Counted from the stretch's first letter, positions 17,801 to 28,424 are shown. The stretch is DNA of 64,000 bases from Paenibacillus paeoniae (GCF_003388735.1 NZ_QUBQ01000001.1:1922001-1986000), one strand, 5' to 3'. Notes: generated from the sequence alone by a model not told the origin. Numbers and translations: made by a program.

Positions 17801-19081
17801 TTAGACCTCCATTATGAACAGCTCAGGCTGTGCCAATAGCTGTTTGATATAGTTCATAAAGTTTTGTGCCGTTGCGCCGTCAATCAGACGGTGGTCGAAG
17901 CTCAGGGACAATGCCATAACAGGTGCTGCTACAATCTCGCCATCGCGTACAATCGCCTTCTCGGAGATGCGGCCTGTACCCAGAATCGCAACTTCAGGGA
18001 AGTTGATAACCGGAGTAAAGAACATACCGCCTGCGGAACCGATGTTTGAGATCGTGATTGTGCTGCCTCTTAGTTCGTTCGCAGCAAGCTTACCGTCGCG
18101 GCCGCGTACGGCAAGGTCACGAATTGTGTCGGCAACCATAAAGATGTTTTTACGGTCGGCATCTTCAATAACCGGTACGATCAAGCCATTATCCGTATCT
18201 GTTGCGATACCGACGTTGTAGAACTTGCGGTACACGATTTCTTGATTTTGCTCATCCAATGTGGAGTTCATAATTGGGAACTGGCGGCAAGCCGCTACCA
18301 GAGCCTTCACGATGAACGGCAGATACGTAAGCTTGGAGCCTTTTTTCTCTGCGTAAGGCTTGTATTTCGTACGAAGCGCTACCAGCTCGGTAACATCGAC
18401 TTCGTCCATGATCGTTACGTGTGGAGCCGTATAAACCGACTTCACCATTGCATTGGAAATCGCTTTGCGGATACCTTTGAACGGTACGCGCTCTTCTGGA
18501 CGGTAAGGCGTGCCAGCCGCTACTGGAGCTGCCGCTTTTGCCTCGCCAGCCGAAGCCGCTTTTTCTTCTGCAGGCGCCGCTGCTTCTACAGCCGCAGGTG
18601 CTCCGCCGAATCCGTTCACATCGTCACGCGTGATGCGTCCGTTTTTGCCAGTACCGCTCACTTGAGTCAGGTCTACGCCTTTCTCACGAGCGTATTTGCG
18701 TACGCTTGGCGTCGCCAATACTTGAGCATTTGTTGCTTTAGCTTCAGGAGCAGGAGCAGCAGCTGGTGCGCTTGCAGGAGCCGCTTCTTCCTTCTTCGGC
18801 TCTTCAGCCGCTGCAGGAGTTGCTTGCTCAGGAAGGTCGCCTTCCGCGTCAATAACAGCTACCAGTTCGCCAACATGGCAAACCTGTCCGTCCTTCACCA
18901 ATACTTCCAGCACTTTGCCGTTAACTGGGCAAGGTACTTCGACGATAGCTTTATCGTTTTGTACTTCCATAATAATGTCATCGTCCGTCACTGTAGCGCC
19001 CGGCTTAATCAGTACTTTGATGATTTCGCCCTCGTGCAGGCCTTCGCCTAGCTCTGGGAATCGATATTCGAATTTAGCCAC
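17801..19081 (-). CDS. pdhC: Dihydrolipoamide acetyltransferase (E2)
   Basis: 426 residues. One lipoyl domain (lysine in [11 protein letters not shown] near residue 43), an Ala/Pro/Glu-rich flexible linker, a peripheral-subunit-binding domain ([23 protein letters not shown]), a second Ala-rich linker, then the catalytic acetyltransferase domain ending with [10 protein letters not shown], the HxxxD site. The E2 core transfers acetyl from the lipoyl arm to CoA. Start ATG follows AAAGGAGG. One lipoyl domain matches Bacillus-type E2. Confidence 0.96.
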   Translation of the reverse strand: MAKFEYRFPELGEGLHEGEIIKVLIKPGATVTDDDIIMEVQNDKAIVEVPCPVNGKVLEVLVKDGQVCHVGELVAVIDAEGDLPEQATPAAAEEPKKEEAAPASAPAAAPAPEAKATNAQVLATPSVRKYAREKGVDLTQVSGTGKNGRITRDDVNGFGGAPAAVEAAAPAEEKAASAGEAKAAAPVAAGTPYRPEERVPFKGIRKAISNAMVKSVYTAPHVTIMDEVDVTELVALRTKYKPYAEKKGSKLTYLPFIVKALVAACRQFPIMNSTLDEQNQEIVYRKFYNVGIATDTDNGLIVPVIEDADRKNIFMVADTIRDLAVRGRDGKLAANELRGSTITISNIGSAGGMFFTPVINFPEVAILGTGRISEKAIVRDGEIVAAPVMALSLSFDHRLIDGATAQNFMNYIKQLLAQPELFIMEV

Positions 19082-19120
19082 CGATCGTAACCTCCTTTTA
19101 AAAATGTTCCGTTCAATATA

Positions 19121-20098
19121 TTAGAATTGGATAACTTTCTGAGCCGCAGCTACGATACGCGCTGGTGTCGGCAACCATTGATCTTCGATTTGCGCGAACG
19201 GATATATCGTATCCGGACCAGCAACGCGAAGCACTGGAGCTTCCAGATGCAGAATCGCTTTTTCGTTGATTTGCGCGATCACTTCGGCAGCAATGCCGGA
19301 TGTTTTTTGCGCTTCTTGAACCACGATAGCGCGGTTTGTTTTTTGAATCGATGCCACGATGGTATCGATATCAAGCGGCACTAGGGAACGAAGGTCGATA
19401 ACTTCCGCCTTGATGCCTTGTTTCTCCAACTCGTCGGCTGCCTTCACAGCGGTGTGAACCATCATGCCGTAAGAGATAATCGTCACGTCGCTGCCTTCAC
19501 GAACAACGTTCGCTTTGCCGATTTCAACTGTATACTCACCTTCAGGCACATCAGCCTTGAACGCACGGTACAAGTTCAGATGCTCCATGAAGAATACCGG
19601 ATCATTGTCGCGGATTGCAGAGATCATCAGACCTTTTGCATCGTATGGATTGGAAGGAATAACAACTTTGATACCTGGCGTTTGCACAGCCAGACCTTCC
19701 AGGGAATCCGTATGCAGCTCAGCCGCTTTTACACCGCCGCCGAAAGGCGTACGGAATACGATTGGCGAGTTGTAGCGACCGCCGGAACGGTAACGCATAC
19801 GTGCAGCCTGGATGAACATTTGGTCAAGCGCTTCGTAAATAAAACCTACGAATTGAATTTCGGCGATTGGACGCAAGCCCTGCAAGCCCATACCTACTGC
19901 CAAGCCTCCGATTGCAGATTCCGCAAGCGGCGTATCGAATACGCGCTCTTCTCCGAATTCATCCTGCAAACCTTCCGTTACGCGGAATACACCGCCGACT
20001 TTACCTACGTCCTCGCCGAAGATGAGCACGTTCGGGTCACGTTTAAGTTCTACGCGCATCGCATCGCGAATCGCTTCAAGCATATTCATTTGAGCCAT
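19121..20098 (-). CDS. pdhB: Pyruvate dehydrogenase E1 component, beta subunit
   Basis: 325 residues, usual length. Begins [14 protein letters not shown] and shows the E1-beta signature [24 protein letters not shown], then [22 protein letters not shown] and the C-terminal [19 protein letters not shown] region. With PdhA it forms the thiamine-diphosphate heterotetramer that decarboxylates pyruvate. It starts 20 bases after pdhA. Confidence 0.96.
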   Translation of the reverse strand: MAQMNMLEAIRDAMRVELKRDPNVLIFGEDVGKVGGVFRVTEGLQDEFGEERVFDTPLAESAIGGLAVGMGLQGLRPIAEIQFVGFIYEALDQMFIQAARMRYRSGGRYNSPIVFRTPFGGGVKAAELHTDSLEGLAVQTPGIKVVIPSNPYDAKGLMISAIRDNDPVFFMEHLNLYRAFKADVPEGEYTVEIGKANVVREGSDVTIISYGMMVHTAVKAADELEKQGIKAEVIDLRSLVPLDIDTIVASIQKTNRAIVVQEAQKTSGIAAEVIAQINEKAILHLEAPVLRVAGPDTIYPFAQIEDQWLPTPARIVAAAQKVIQF

Positions 20099-20118
20099 GA
20101 TCGTTTCGTCCTCCCCTT

Positions 20119-21195
<1,077 letters not shown>

Positions 21196-21243
21196 TCACC
21201 TCAATCGAAATATTTGAAAATCGTGTATCTCTGTTATAGAATT

Positions 21244-21273
21244 ATTATAACCCTGTTTAACGAAAATGGTCAA
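21244..21273 (-). promoter_or_regulatory. pdh operon promoter
   Basis: Minus-strand TTGACC (21268-21273), 18-bp spacer, TATAAT (21244-21249), about 60 bases before the pdhA start. No obvious operator repeat in this 280-bp divergent gap with the esterase gene. Confidence 0.75.
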
Positions 21274-21469
21274 AGCAAAAAACAAAAAAACCGTTGTTTT
21301 TTCGCTCATTCCGGCTATTCTGTTAAGGAATTGTATATGCTACAGCATTCTAAATGTAGTAGTACAGAATAATACAACAGCTTGTACTCGCCCCATTTCC
21401 CGTATACACCTTACTATTGTTTACCCACAACAACGGTAATCCATTCAATAAAAATAAGGAGTTTTGAGC

Positions 21470-22207
21470 ATGACTGATGCGCGATATTTGAAAAGAACCA
21501 TTTTGAAGGAAACGGTAGACAGCCGTTACTTGGTTGAAGGGCAGCGCAATCTGCGCATATTTCTGCCGCCTGGGTATAATGAAGTGCTTAGCTATCCCGT
21601 TGTCTACTGTCAGGACGGAGAAGATTTCTTCAACTTTGGCCGTGTAGCGACAACCGCAACACAGCTTATCCTCGACGAAGGATTGGAGCCTTTCATAATA
21701 GTAGGGGTCGATGTCGACAAAAAAGTACGCACCGAGGAGTACGCACCCGACGGCAATCGTCACGCCGCATACCTGCGTTTCTTCGCGGAAGAGCTTGTAC
21801 CATTCATTGAAGAAAAATATCCGGTGCGCCGTGAGCCCCAGCATCGATTGCTTGCCGGAGATTCGCTTGGGGGCACGGTTTCGCTTCATTTGGCGCTGGA
21901 ATATCCACAGCTCTTTACACGGGTCATGTCGATGTCAGGCGCATTCTATGCAAGCTCGCAGAACATTGTAGGCCATGCGCTGGACCTCAGCTGGCTCAAC
22001 ATTTACATGATAGTCGGCTTGCAGGAAGACGCCTTTGAGACGGATCGCGGCGTGTACGACTTCATCGCGCTGAACCGCAACACACGCGCCCTACTGGAAC
22101 ATAAAGGAGCCAACATCTTTTATGAAGAGAAGGACGGCAAGCATCAATGGGGCTTCTGGCAGAAGGAGATTCCGCAGGCGCTTCGTTACTTCATTGAAGT
22201 AGAATAA
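21470..22207 (+). CDS. Esterase of the enterochelin-esterase/esterase D type
   Basis: About 245 residues. Alpha/beta hydrolase fold with YPVVYCQDGEDFF, nucleophile Ser in LLAGDSLGGTVSLHLAL (GxSxG type, GDSLG), and C-terminal GKHQWGFWQKEIPQAL supplying the His. Family members hydrolyse trilactone siderophores or simple esters. The ATG at 21470 is 8 bases after AAGGAG; the in-frame TTG at 21464 is too close. No siderophore genes nearby, so substrate unknown. Confidence 0.85.
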   Translation: MTDARYLKRTILKETVDSRYLVEGQRNLRIFLPPGYNEVLSYPVVYCQDGEDFFNFGRVATTATQLILDEGLEPFIIVGVDVDKKVRTEEYAPDGNRHAAYLRFFAEELVPFIEEKYPVRREPQHRLLAGDSLGGTVSLHLALEYPQLFTRVMSMSGAFYASSQNIVGHALDLSWLNIYMIVGLQEDAFETDRGVYDFIALNRNTRALLEHKGANIFYEEKDGKHQWGFWQKEIPQALRYFIEVE

Positions 22208-22233
22208 ATCAAAAAAAGGCCGGCATGGCCCGG

Positions 22234-22273
22234 AAGAGAATAGCAACCGAATTATCGGTTGCCGTATTCTCTA
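22234..22273. terminator. Convergent hairpin between esterase and phosphatase genes
   Basis: GAGAATaGCAACCGA pairs with TCGGTTGCcgtATTCTC around an ATTA loop. It sits between the two convergent stops and overlaps the phosphatase stop codon; T-tracts are weak on both sides. Confidence 0.6.
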
Positions 22274-22765
22274 TCTCCAGTCCATGTCGGCTTTAATTTT
22301 GTCCAGCAAAGCGCTGCAGCCTTCGTTCACCAACTCATACACATAATCAAAGTTGCCTTCATAATAAGGGTCCGGCACATCCGCCACGCCTCTCTCTGGA
22401 ATCAGCTCCATAAAGGTGAACAGCTTCTCCGCCCCATTCTTCTCCATTGTACCCGACATCATCTCGCGTACATCCTTCAAGTTCTTCCGATCCATGCAGA
22501 CCAAATAATGAAAGCCAGTCCAATCCTGCGGGCTGACTTGACGCGCTGTCATGCCTTCATACGAAATACCGTTCGTATCGAGCACCTTGCGCGTGCCCTC
22601 ATGCGGCTCACGGCCGATATGCCAATCGCCCGTCCCAGCGGAATCAATCGAGATACGGCTCTCCAGCCCCTGCTCCAATACCAGCCTGCGCATGACCGCT
22701 TCGGCCATTGGCGATCTGCATATATTGCCAAGACAAATAAATAAAACACGTACGCTTTGCTCCAT
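22271..22765 (-). CDS. Low-molecular-weight protein-tyrosine phosphatase
   Basis: 164 residues from ATG at 22765 (GGGGAG upstream). Phosphatase loop VLFICLGNICRSPMAEA (C-x5-R-S) at the N-terminus and the acid loop ADVPDPYYEG with the general-acid Asp. Of the YwlE/YfkJ class, which removes phosphate from tyrosine or arginine residues; the Thr that marks arginine phosphatases (CTGNTCRS) is Leu-Gly-Asn-Ile here, so tyrosine specificity is more likely. Follows the TRIC gene directly and may be co-transcribed. Confidence 0.92.
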   Translation of the reverse strand: MEQSVRVLFICLGNICRSPMAEAVMRRLVLEQGLESRISIDSAGTGDWHIGREPHEGTRKVLDTNGISYEGMTARQVSPQDWTGFHYLVCMDRKNLKDVREMMSGTMEKNGAEKLFTFMELIPERGVADVPDPYYEGNFDYVYELVNEGCSALLDKIKADMDWR

Positions 22766-22770
22766 GATGA

Positions 22771-23433
22771 CTACTCCCCTTTTTTCACTTTCATTCTCCG
22801 AATAGCTGCCTTCTCTGATGCCGCAAAAGCGCCTCGGAGTGATCTGCGCGGAAGCTTCCATTTGTAGTAAACGGATAACATTCGGAACGTAATTATAATC
22901 GCAAACAACGCCAGCAGCTCAATCGTCGACTTGAACCAGCCGAGCCCGATCGCAACGCCTGCCAGCATCGCCCATACCGCGTAGATTTCATCCTTGAGCA
23001 CAAGCGGCTTGCGTCCCGCCAGCACGTCGCGGATGATCCCGCCGCCGATACCGGTCAGCATAGCTGCTACAAGCACCGCACTAAGCGGATGCTCCATTTT
23101 CGTCGCATACAGGGCCCCCTGAATGGCAAAAGCAGAAAGTCCAATCGCATCGAAAAAAGCCTCGCTTCGTCTCCAGCGGAGTATCCATCTGACCGGGAGG
23201 ATAAAAGCGATCGTCATCGCCGTAAGTGCCGTCATAAATAAGTAGCCTTGGCTCCACAGCGTTGTAACGGGAACCCCAATCAACAGGTTCCGCACGACCC
23301 CTCCTCCGAAGGCCGTCACGAGTCCAAGCACGTATACGCCCAAAATATCGTATTCTTCCTCCATCGCAACGACCGCTCCGCTCACCGCAAAGGCAATGGT
23401 GCCGATTAAGCTGAATACGTTGAATATGTCCAT
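22771..23433 (-). CDS. TRIC-type cation channel family protein (UPF0126)
   Basis: About 221 residues, seven predicted transmembrane segments as two repeats, each with a Gly-rich motif: FGGGVVRNLLIG and GIGGGIIRDVLAG. Prokaryotic TRIC channels are homotrimers conducting K+ and Na+. A basic cytoplasmic tail (RRMKVKKGE) ends the protein. The start is not certain: GTG at 23439 has GGGGAT at 9 bases, while ATG at 23433 begins MDIFNVFSL as in relatives. Divergent from thiN. Confidence 0.88.
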   Translation of the reverse strand: MDIFNVFSLIGTIAFAVSGAVVAMEEEYDILGVYVLGLVTAFGGGVVRNLLIGVPVTTLWSQGYLFMTALTAMTIAFILPVRWILRWRRSEAFFDAIGLSAFAIQGALYATKMEHPLSAVLVAAMLTGIGGGIIRDVLAGRKPLVLKDEIYAVWAMLAGVAIGLGWFKSTIELLALFAIIITFRMLSVYYKWKLPRRSLRGAFAASEKAAIRRMKVKKGE

Positions 23434-23639
23434 ACTCACAGCTACTATCCCCGCTTCCCGTCCATTATGAATGGCTGGTGCCATACGTCATTTCCCATTT
23501 TATATCCGACTTCCCCATATTCGCAACGACATTTTTTGTGCGCATTGTCGAATCAGCCGCGAAACGATATACTGAGAGGCGTATTAACCTTATATGGATA
23601 CATAACAACCAATCACAGGTCAGAAAGGAAGTCCCTTTC

Positions 23640-24278
23640 ATGCAGCAACGCATCGTTATTTTCGCCGGAGGGAACTTGGGACCTTGGGCTCTTGGGCATA
23701 TTCATTCCTCGGATACGTTGATCGGCGCAGACAGCGGCGCCAAGTTTCTAATGGAACATGGCCGTTCGCCCCATATCGCTATCGGTGATTTCGATTCGGT
23801 AACGGAGGCGGAAATGGTGGAAATTCGCGCCAAGAGCGGCAATACTATCGCTTGCGATCCCATAGACAAAAATTATACCGATACCGAGATGGCCTTTCGC
23901 CTGGCGCTAGACATGAAGCCCCGGCAACTGCTCCTGTTAGGCGTTCTGGGTACTCGCTTCGATCATTCGCTCGCCAATGTTCATCTCCTGATGCTTTCAC
24001 ATGAGCAAGGCGTTGAGGCAGTAATCGCAGACGAGCATAACGAAATCCGTTTAATCTCGAAAACAACCGTCTTGAAGCGCAGCGATCATCCTCAGGTCTC
24101 GCTGCTGCCCCTGTCTGAGAAGGTCACTGGCATTACGCTAACCGGTTTTCAGTACCCTTTGATTGAAGCGACGCTCACCATCGGCATGTCGCTAGGAATT
24201 AGCAACGTGTTGCTGGGCGATGAAGGCACTATAGAAGTTAGGGAGGGCAAGCTGCTCGTCATCCGCAGCCGCGACTAA
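23640..24278 (+). CDS. thiN: Thiamine pyrophosphokinase
   Basis: 212 residues from the ATG at 23640, preceded by AAAGGAAG. Motifs: GADSGAKFLMEHGRSPHIAIGDFDSV (Asp-rich catalytic region), DKNYTDTEMAF, GVLGTRFDHSLANVHLL and a C-terminal beta-sandwich. It transfers pyrophosphate from ATP to thiamine, giving thiamine diphosphate, the cofactor of the PDH E1 encoded nearby. No TPP riboswitch was seen upstream. Confidence 0.95.
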   Translation: MQQRIVIFAGGNLGPWALGHIHSSDTLIGADSGAKFLMEHGRSPHIAIGDFDSVTEAEMVEIRAKSGNTIACDPIDKNYTDTEMAFRLALDMKPRQLLLLGVLGTRFDHSLANVHLLMLSHEQGVEAVIADEHNEIRLISKTTVLKRSDHPQVSLLPLSEKVTGITLTGFQYPLIEATLTIGMSLGISNVLLGDEGTIEVREGKLLVIRSRD

Positions 24279-24300
24279 CACCCTCCCCATCCATTGCCCC

Positions 24301-26367
24301 CTATTCTGGGGGCAAGATGATCTCCAATCCTTCCACATGTTTCCGACTCATATCATGACGCGCCCTTCGGTGCTCCTTGGACTCGAAGACGATATCGAGG
24401 TCATACGATTCGCCGGGGTACAACTCCTCTTTGGCAATATACAGCTTCAGCCGTTTATGGTTAAAGCTTAGCTTCTCCCCTTTCACCTGAACCAAGACAT
24501 TTCCCTTCTCGTCAGCGGGTCGATATACGACTCCTGCCCGTCTGAGAGGAAAGATCCATACGGAATCTCCTTTTTCGAAAACCCGCTTCCGCTTGCCCTC
24601 GTTAGAGTTTAGCGGCGGCTTCGCTGCTACAGAATGGACGGGCGATCTGCCGAGAGATGGAATCGTCAGCGGCAGCTTAGTGTCTGAACGAAGTTCACGC
24701 TCATTCCGATTCCGGGACTGCTCCTGCTTATGCCAGGATTGCTGCGAATCCAGCGATTGCTCCTGCTCGTTTCGGGATTGCTGCGAATCCAGAGAATTCT
24801 CCTTCCCACTCAATGGGGATGCAGACGCAGGAATTGTCTCCTTTTTGTTGGACAATAGGCTCTCTGCACGAAGCATGACCGCCTCCGGCAATCCAAACCG
24901 TCTTGCTATCGCAAACGCATGACTGTCGCCCGCCTCGCCGATTTCTAGTCGATAGAGCGGCTTAAGCGTAACCGGATCAAAGGCCATGCGGCCATTCTGA
25001 CATCCTGGGGTACGTGCAGCGAATGATTTTATCTCATTGAAATGGGTTGTTGCGCCTACAAGTGAACCTCTCTCTAGCAGAATCTCCAACATCGCAATAG
25101 ATAACGCAATGCCTTCCGATGGATCTGTTCCCGCTGCCATTTCATCCAGCAGGAGAAGTGTCCGAGTGTCCGCCACTTCGAACATCTCCTTCAATACAGC
25201 AATATGAGAGGAGAAGGTACTGAGCGATTGCTCCAGACTTTGCCCATCGCCCACATCTGCTACGACATGGCGGAAGATACCAAGCACGCTCCCCTCCTCT
25301 GCCGGAATAAGCAATCCGGATTGAGCCATTAGCACGTGGAGACCGATCGTTTTGAGAGATACCGTTTTCCCGCCAGTATTGGGTCCTGTTATAATGAGTT
25401 GCTTCCAGCGTATGCCAAGCTCTGCGTCAAGTGGCATGCTGTCGGCGCCCAGCAGAGGATGCCTTGCGCCCTTCAGCCATATAACCGGCTCATCGCTGAG
25501 TGTGACGCGCCGACCGCCGCAGCTCCGGGCAAGCTTGCCTCGGGCCATAATAAAGTCGAAGCTCGCCATGGCTTGCGCATTTGTCTCCAATACATGTGCA
25601 TAGCTCTCCGCCAACTGGGATAGATTCGAGAGCACGATCATACGCTCCCGATCCTCCGCCGACCGCCATTCCGCAAGCTCTCCTTGAAGATCCGACACGT
25701 CATTAGGCTCGATGAAAAGCGTCTGGCCGCTGGATGATTCGTCAAGCACCGTTCCCGGCACTTGCTTGCGAAGCTCGCGCTTAACGGCCAGCACAAAGCG
25801 GTCTCTCCGCTTGCTGACAATGCTCTCCTGCAGTGAGCTTCGGTATTTGCTGAGCGAGTGCTCCATCTTCTTGCTGATCTTGTCTTCCGTTGCATAGATA
25901 TGCCTGCGGACATAAGCCAGATCGGAGCTGGCTTCATCCGTCAGCATTCCGTAACGAATACATCTCCCAAGCTCTTCGCGAAGCGGCTTGCAATCGTCCA
26001 TCGATTCCGCATAAGCTGCAATCGTCGGTGCAATATGCGCTTTTCCTCGCATATACCTTTTCATTTGTGCGACGGATCCAAGCCATACGGACAATGATTC
26101 CAGCTCATGCTCTGTATAGCTCCGGCCTTTCCCCAGAAGGACGAGAAATGCCTCAATCCCTTCCATCGCGGACAATGGAATGCTTGCCCCGCTTCCGAGC
26201 AGCTCGGAAGCTTCGAATGTCTCGTTCTGCCATGCCTGGATTTGCGATTTGGACATGCTTGGCTTCATTTTCTCTGCCAGCTTCTTGCCGGCATCCGAGA
26301 CGGTCCAGTCAACCGTCATTTGTTTAATCTTGTCATACTCCAATTTCCTTAGTGTTGCTTCGTTCAT
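24301..26367 (-). CDS. MutS2-like ATPase lacking a C-terminal Smr domain
   Basis: 688 residues from ATG at 26367 (AAGGAGGAG upstream). Helical lever/clamp region, then the ATPase with Walker A ITGPNTGGKTVSLKT, Walker B LLLLDEMAAGTDPSEG and ATTHFNEIK, as in MutS2. After residue ~520 comes an insertion with an imperfect tandem repeat (SLDSQQSRNEQEQ, SLDSQQSWHKQEQ) instead of the long coiled coil, then a small beta domain (KGDSVWIFPLRRAGVVY). The Smr nuclease domain of canonical MutS2 (about 780 residues) is absent. MutS2 acts on DNA recombination intermediates or collided ribosomes; this paralogue may do one without cleavage. A leader with hairpins lies upstream. Confidence 0.88.
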   Translation of the reverse strand: MNEATLRKLEYDKIKQMTVDWTVSDAGKKLAEKMKPSMSKSQIQAWQNETFEASELLGSGASIPLSAMEGIEAFLVLLGKGRSYTEHELESLSVWLGSVAQMKRYMRGKAHIAPTIAAYAESMDDCKPLREELGRCIRYGMLTDEASSDLAYVRRHIYATEDKISKKMEHSLSKYRSSLQESIVSKRRDRFVLAVKRELRKQVPGTVLDESSSGQTLFIEPNDVSDLQGELAEWRSAEDRERMIVLSNLSQLAESYAHVLETNAQAMASFDFIMARGKLARSCGGRRVTLSDEPVIWLKGARHPLLGADSMPLDAELGIRWKQLIITGPNTGGKTVSLKTIGLHVLMAQSGLLIPAEEGSVLGIFRHVVADVGDGQSLEQSLSTFSSHIAVLKEMFEVADTRTLLLLDEMAAGTDPSEGIALSIAMLEILLERGSLVGATTHFNEIKSFAARTPGCQNGRMAFDPVTLKPLYRLEIGEAGDSHAFAIARRFGLPEAVMLRAESLLSNKKETIPASASPLSGKENSLDSQQSRNEQEQSLDSQQSWHKQEQSRNRNERELRSDTKLPLTIPSLGRSPVHSVAAKPPLNSNEGKRKRVFEKGDSVWIFPLRRAGVVYRPADEKGNVLVQVKGEKLSFNHKRLKLYIAKEELYPGESYDLDIVFESKEHRRARHDMSRKHVEGLEIILPPE

Positions 26368-26395
26368 CCTTGAACTCCTCCTTAAAAATGAGCAT

Positions 26396-26447
26396 AAAAA
26401 AAAAGACAGCAACGAAAACGCGAGTGCGTTCCGTTCCTGCCTTTTAA
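26396..26447 (-). terminator. Attenuator-like hairpin in the mutS2-like leader
   Basis: On the minus strand a stem (GGCAG-AACG-AACGC with GCGTT-CGTT-CTGTC) is followed by a run of nine or more T, ending about 25 bases before the AAGGAGGAG ribosome site. In this position it would stop transcription before the gene unless prevented. Confidence 0.7.
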
Positions 26448-26461
26448 CAAATGGAGCCATT

Positions 26462-26511
26462 TATACCCGCATGTGTTGCGTCAATATGACGCAGCACTAA
26501 AAAAGGGTATA
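26462..26511 (-). other. Second leader hairpin upstream of the mutS2-like gene
   Basis: TATACCC and GGGTATA close a structure containing an inner GTGcTGCGTCA/TGACGCAaCAC stem. It lies between the ncRNA terminator and the attenuator hairpin and shares its outer arm with the ncRNA T-tract, so the structures could be alternatives. Confidence 0.5.
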
Positions 26512-26774
26512 AAAAAAACCGTGCACGGAGCACGGTGATTTGGCCTCATCCCTATAGCATGGTGGGCGGAAATCCTCATGTTCTCAACTCATGGGATCAG
26601 CTAACGAAATACACCTTTGAACTCACGATAGAAAAATCGCGACTCCAGAGGAGTATGTGAAAATAGCTCTTGGGGTGTCATTGACGCCAAGAAGCTGCTC
26701 TCGTCCTGATCATATCCAATTACGAGTTAAGAACACCGGTAATCATTAAAATTGCCCCTTTAACATGCTTAGTC
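26511..26774 (-). ncRNA. Candidate structured small RNA (6S-like rod architecture)
   Basis: About 264 bases with a promoter at one end and a T8 intrinsic terminator at the other (ACCGTGC/GCACGGT stem, 26518-26536). Long-range pairing encloses the RNA: CTAAGCATG (26764-26772) with CATGCTATAG (26552-26561), GGGC with GCCC, then a bubble of about 20 by 13 bases, then TTCTTAACTC (26724-26733) with GAGTTGAGAA (26581-26590) and GATCAG (26706-26711) with CTGATC (26595-26600). Inside are local hairpins such as AGCTTCTTGG/CCAAGAGCT. No supported ORF lies within. The closing stem plus central bubble recalls 6S RNA, but the branched interior does not, and I cannot name it. Confidence 0.55.
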
Positions 26775-26780
26775 CCTTTT

Positions 26781-26809
26781 ATCGTATAAAATGCGGCTCC
26801 TCGTGTCAA
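26781..26809 (-). promoter_or_regulatory. Promoter of the candidate small RNA
   Basis: Minus-strand TTGACA (26804-26809), exactly 17 bp, TACGAT (26781-26786). Expected start near 26774. It lies downstream of the BCCT gene stop, so it is not that gene's promoter. From here to the BCCT stop (26810-26900) I see nothing else. Confidence 0.7.
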
Positions 26810-26900
26810 GTCAGTGAGCAACAATCGCATGGAATACCGTTTTAGACATGGCATGCGTCCCGCTTCTCCATCATGTTCTATCCTGCATACTCCGGTTCTT

Positions 26901-28424
26901 TTACATGCCATCAATCAACTCATCCAGCTTCTTCTGCCGCTTTCGCTCCCGAATACGGCGCAGCTTCTCTTCCTCCCGCAAACAACGAATTAATGCGAAA
27001 CACATGCCGACGATGATCGCAGCGAATGGCAGTGACGTCACAATAGATGCCGTCTGCAAGCCGTTCAGTCCTCCGCTCAGAAGCAGGACGATCGCAATTG
27101 TAGATTGCAGCACTCCCCAGACCAGCTTCACTTTTGCTTTAGGATTAGGATCGCCGTCTTGCGATAAGATACCCAATACAAAAGTGGCCGAGTCGGCCGA
27201 GGTGACAAAAAAGATAACGATAAGCAATGTTGCCACCCCTGATGCCAATTGGCCCAGCGGAAGCTGATGAAGGAGCAGAAACAAGACAGACGTTACATCC
27301 TGCTCTGCGGCAGCGGCAAGCGGAATGTGCTTCAGCAGCTCCATATTCAAACCCGTCCCTCCAAATACGGAAAACCATAGAAACCCAAGCAAGCTTGGCA
27401 CAATCAACACGCCTAACACAAATTCCTTGATCGTTCTTCCCTTCGAAACTCTGGCAATAAAGGTTCCGACAAAAGGCGTCCACGATATCCACCATGCCCA
27501 GTAAAAAAGCGTCCAGTTTCCGATCCATTTGCTCTCCGAGAACGGTGTCAGCCGCAAGCTCATGCCAATCAAATTCTGCACATATGAACCAAGCGTATTC
27601 GTCAGTGTATCCAAAATAAACGCGGTAGGCCCAACACAAAAAACGAACAGTAACAGGCAAAAAGCTATAATCAAATTAGCCGTACTTAAGATTTTGATCC
27701 CGCGATCAACCCCGGATAACGCAGAGGCCATAAATAAAAGGGTCATAACGACAATAATCCAAATCTGCGATCCTGTTGTAGTCGACATGCCGAACAACGC
27801 GTTTAAGCCGCCATTGATCTGAAGCGCGCCCAAGCCAAGCGACGTTGCCACTCCGAATACCGTGGCGATAATGGCAAGCAGATCAATGCTTTTGCCGATT
27901 GGCCCGTACACCCGGTCGCCCAGTATCGGCAGGAATGTGATGCTGATGAGACCTTTGCGTCCTTTCCGGAATTGATGGTAGGCCAGGATAAGCCCGACAA
28001 TGGTATAAATCGCCCAGGGATGAAGACCCCAGTGGAAAAACGAATAGCGCATTGCGACTCTGGCTGCATCCGTAGTCCCTCCGGTCAGCCCCTCTGGCGG
28101 GACCAAATAGTGCGACAGCGGTTCGGCAACACCCCAGAACACAAGGCCAATGCCCATCCCTGTACTGAAAAGCATGGAAAACCAGGAGAGCAGCGAATAT
28201 TCTGGGTCATCATCGTCATTCCCCAGCTTGAAGCTCCCATACTTGCCGAAGGCTAAAACAAACGAAAAGATTAAAAAACCGAACATGGAAAGCAAGTAAA
28301 ACCATCCGAATTTATCAATGGTCATATCGAATACGACGTTGGCAACCGACGACAGCTGATCCGGCTGCAGGGCTCCCCAAAGCACAAACAACGTAACGAT
28401 AATGATGGATAGCCGGAAAACCAT
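26901..28424 (-). CDS. BCCT-family glycine betaine/choline-type transporter
   Basis: 507 residues, 12 transmembrane segments. Glycine-rich STGMGIGLVFWGVAEPLSHY helix and the BCCT signature FYWAWWISWTPFVGTFIARVSKGRT are present, with a short basic cytoplasmic tail (RRIRERKRQKKLDELIDGM) that in relatives senses osmotic stress. It should import glycine betaine or a similar osmoprotectant with sodium (the Gly-Met-Gly-Ile-Gly segment in helix 3 fits OpuD/BetP sodium-coupled members). ATG follows AGGGGG at 8 bases. Stand-alone gene. Confidence 0.92.
   Translation of the reverse strand: MVFRLSIIIVTLFVLWGALQPDQLSSVANVVFDMTIDKFGWFYLLSMFGFLIFSFVLAFGKYGSFKLGNDDDDPEYSLLSWFSMLFSTGMGIGLVFWGVAEPLSHYLVPPEGLTGGTTDAARVAMRYSFFHWGLHPWAIYTIVGLILAYHQFRKGRKGLISITFLPILGDRVYGPIGKSIDLLAIIATVFGVATSLGLGALQINGGLNALFGMSTTTGSQIWIIVVMTLLFMASALSGVDRGIKILSTANLIIAFCLLLFVFCVGPTAFILDTLTNTLGSYVQNLIGMSLRLTPFSESKWIGNWTLFYWAWWISWTPFVGTFIARVSKGRTIKEFVLGVLIVPSLLGFLWFSVFGGTGLNMELLKHIPLAAAAEQDVTSVLFLLLHQLPLGQLASGVATLLIVIFFVTSADSATFVLGILSQDGDPNPKAKVKLVWGVLQSTIAIVLLLSGGLNGLQTASIVTSLPFAAIIVGMCFALIRCLREEEKLRRIRERKRQKKLDELIDGM

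Noticed and set aside
23480..23640. TPP riboswitch ahead of thiN
   Set aside because: No CUGAGA/ACCUGA-type core with the expected stems is visible.
26610..26690. 26-codon frame (MTPQELFSHTPLES) inside the candidate ncRNA
   Set aside because: No Shine-Dalgarno sequence; the same bases form paired arms of the RNA structure.
26720..26914. 64-codon frame between the BCCT gene and the candidate RNA
   Set aside because: Contains the RNA promoter and has no ribosome site.
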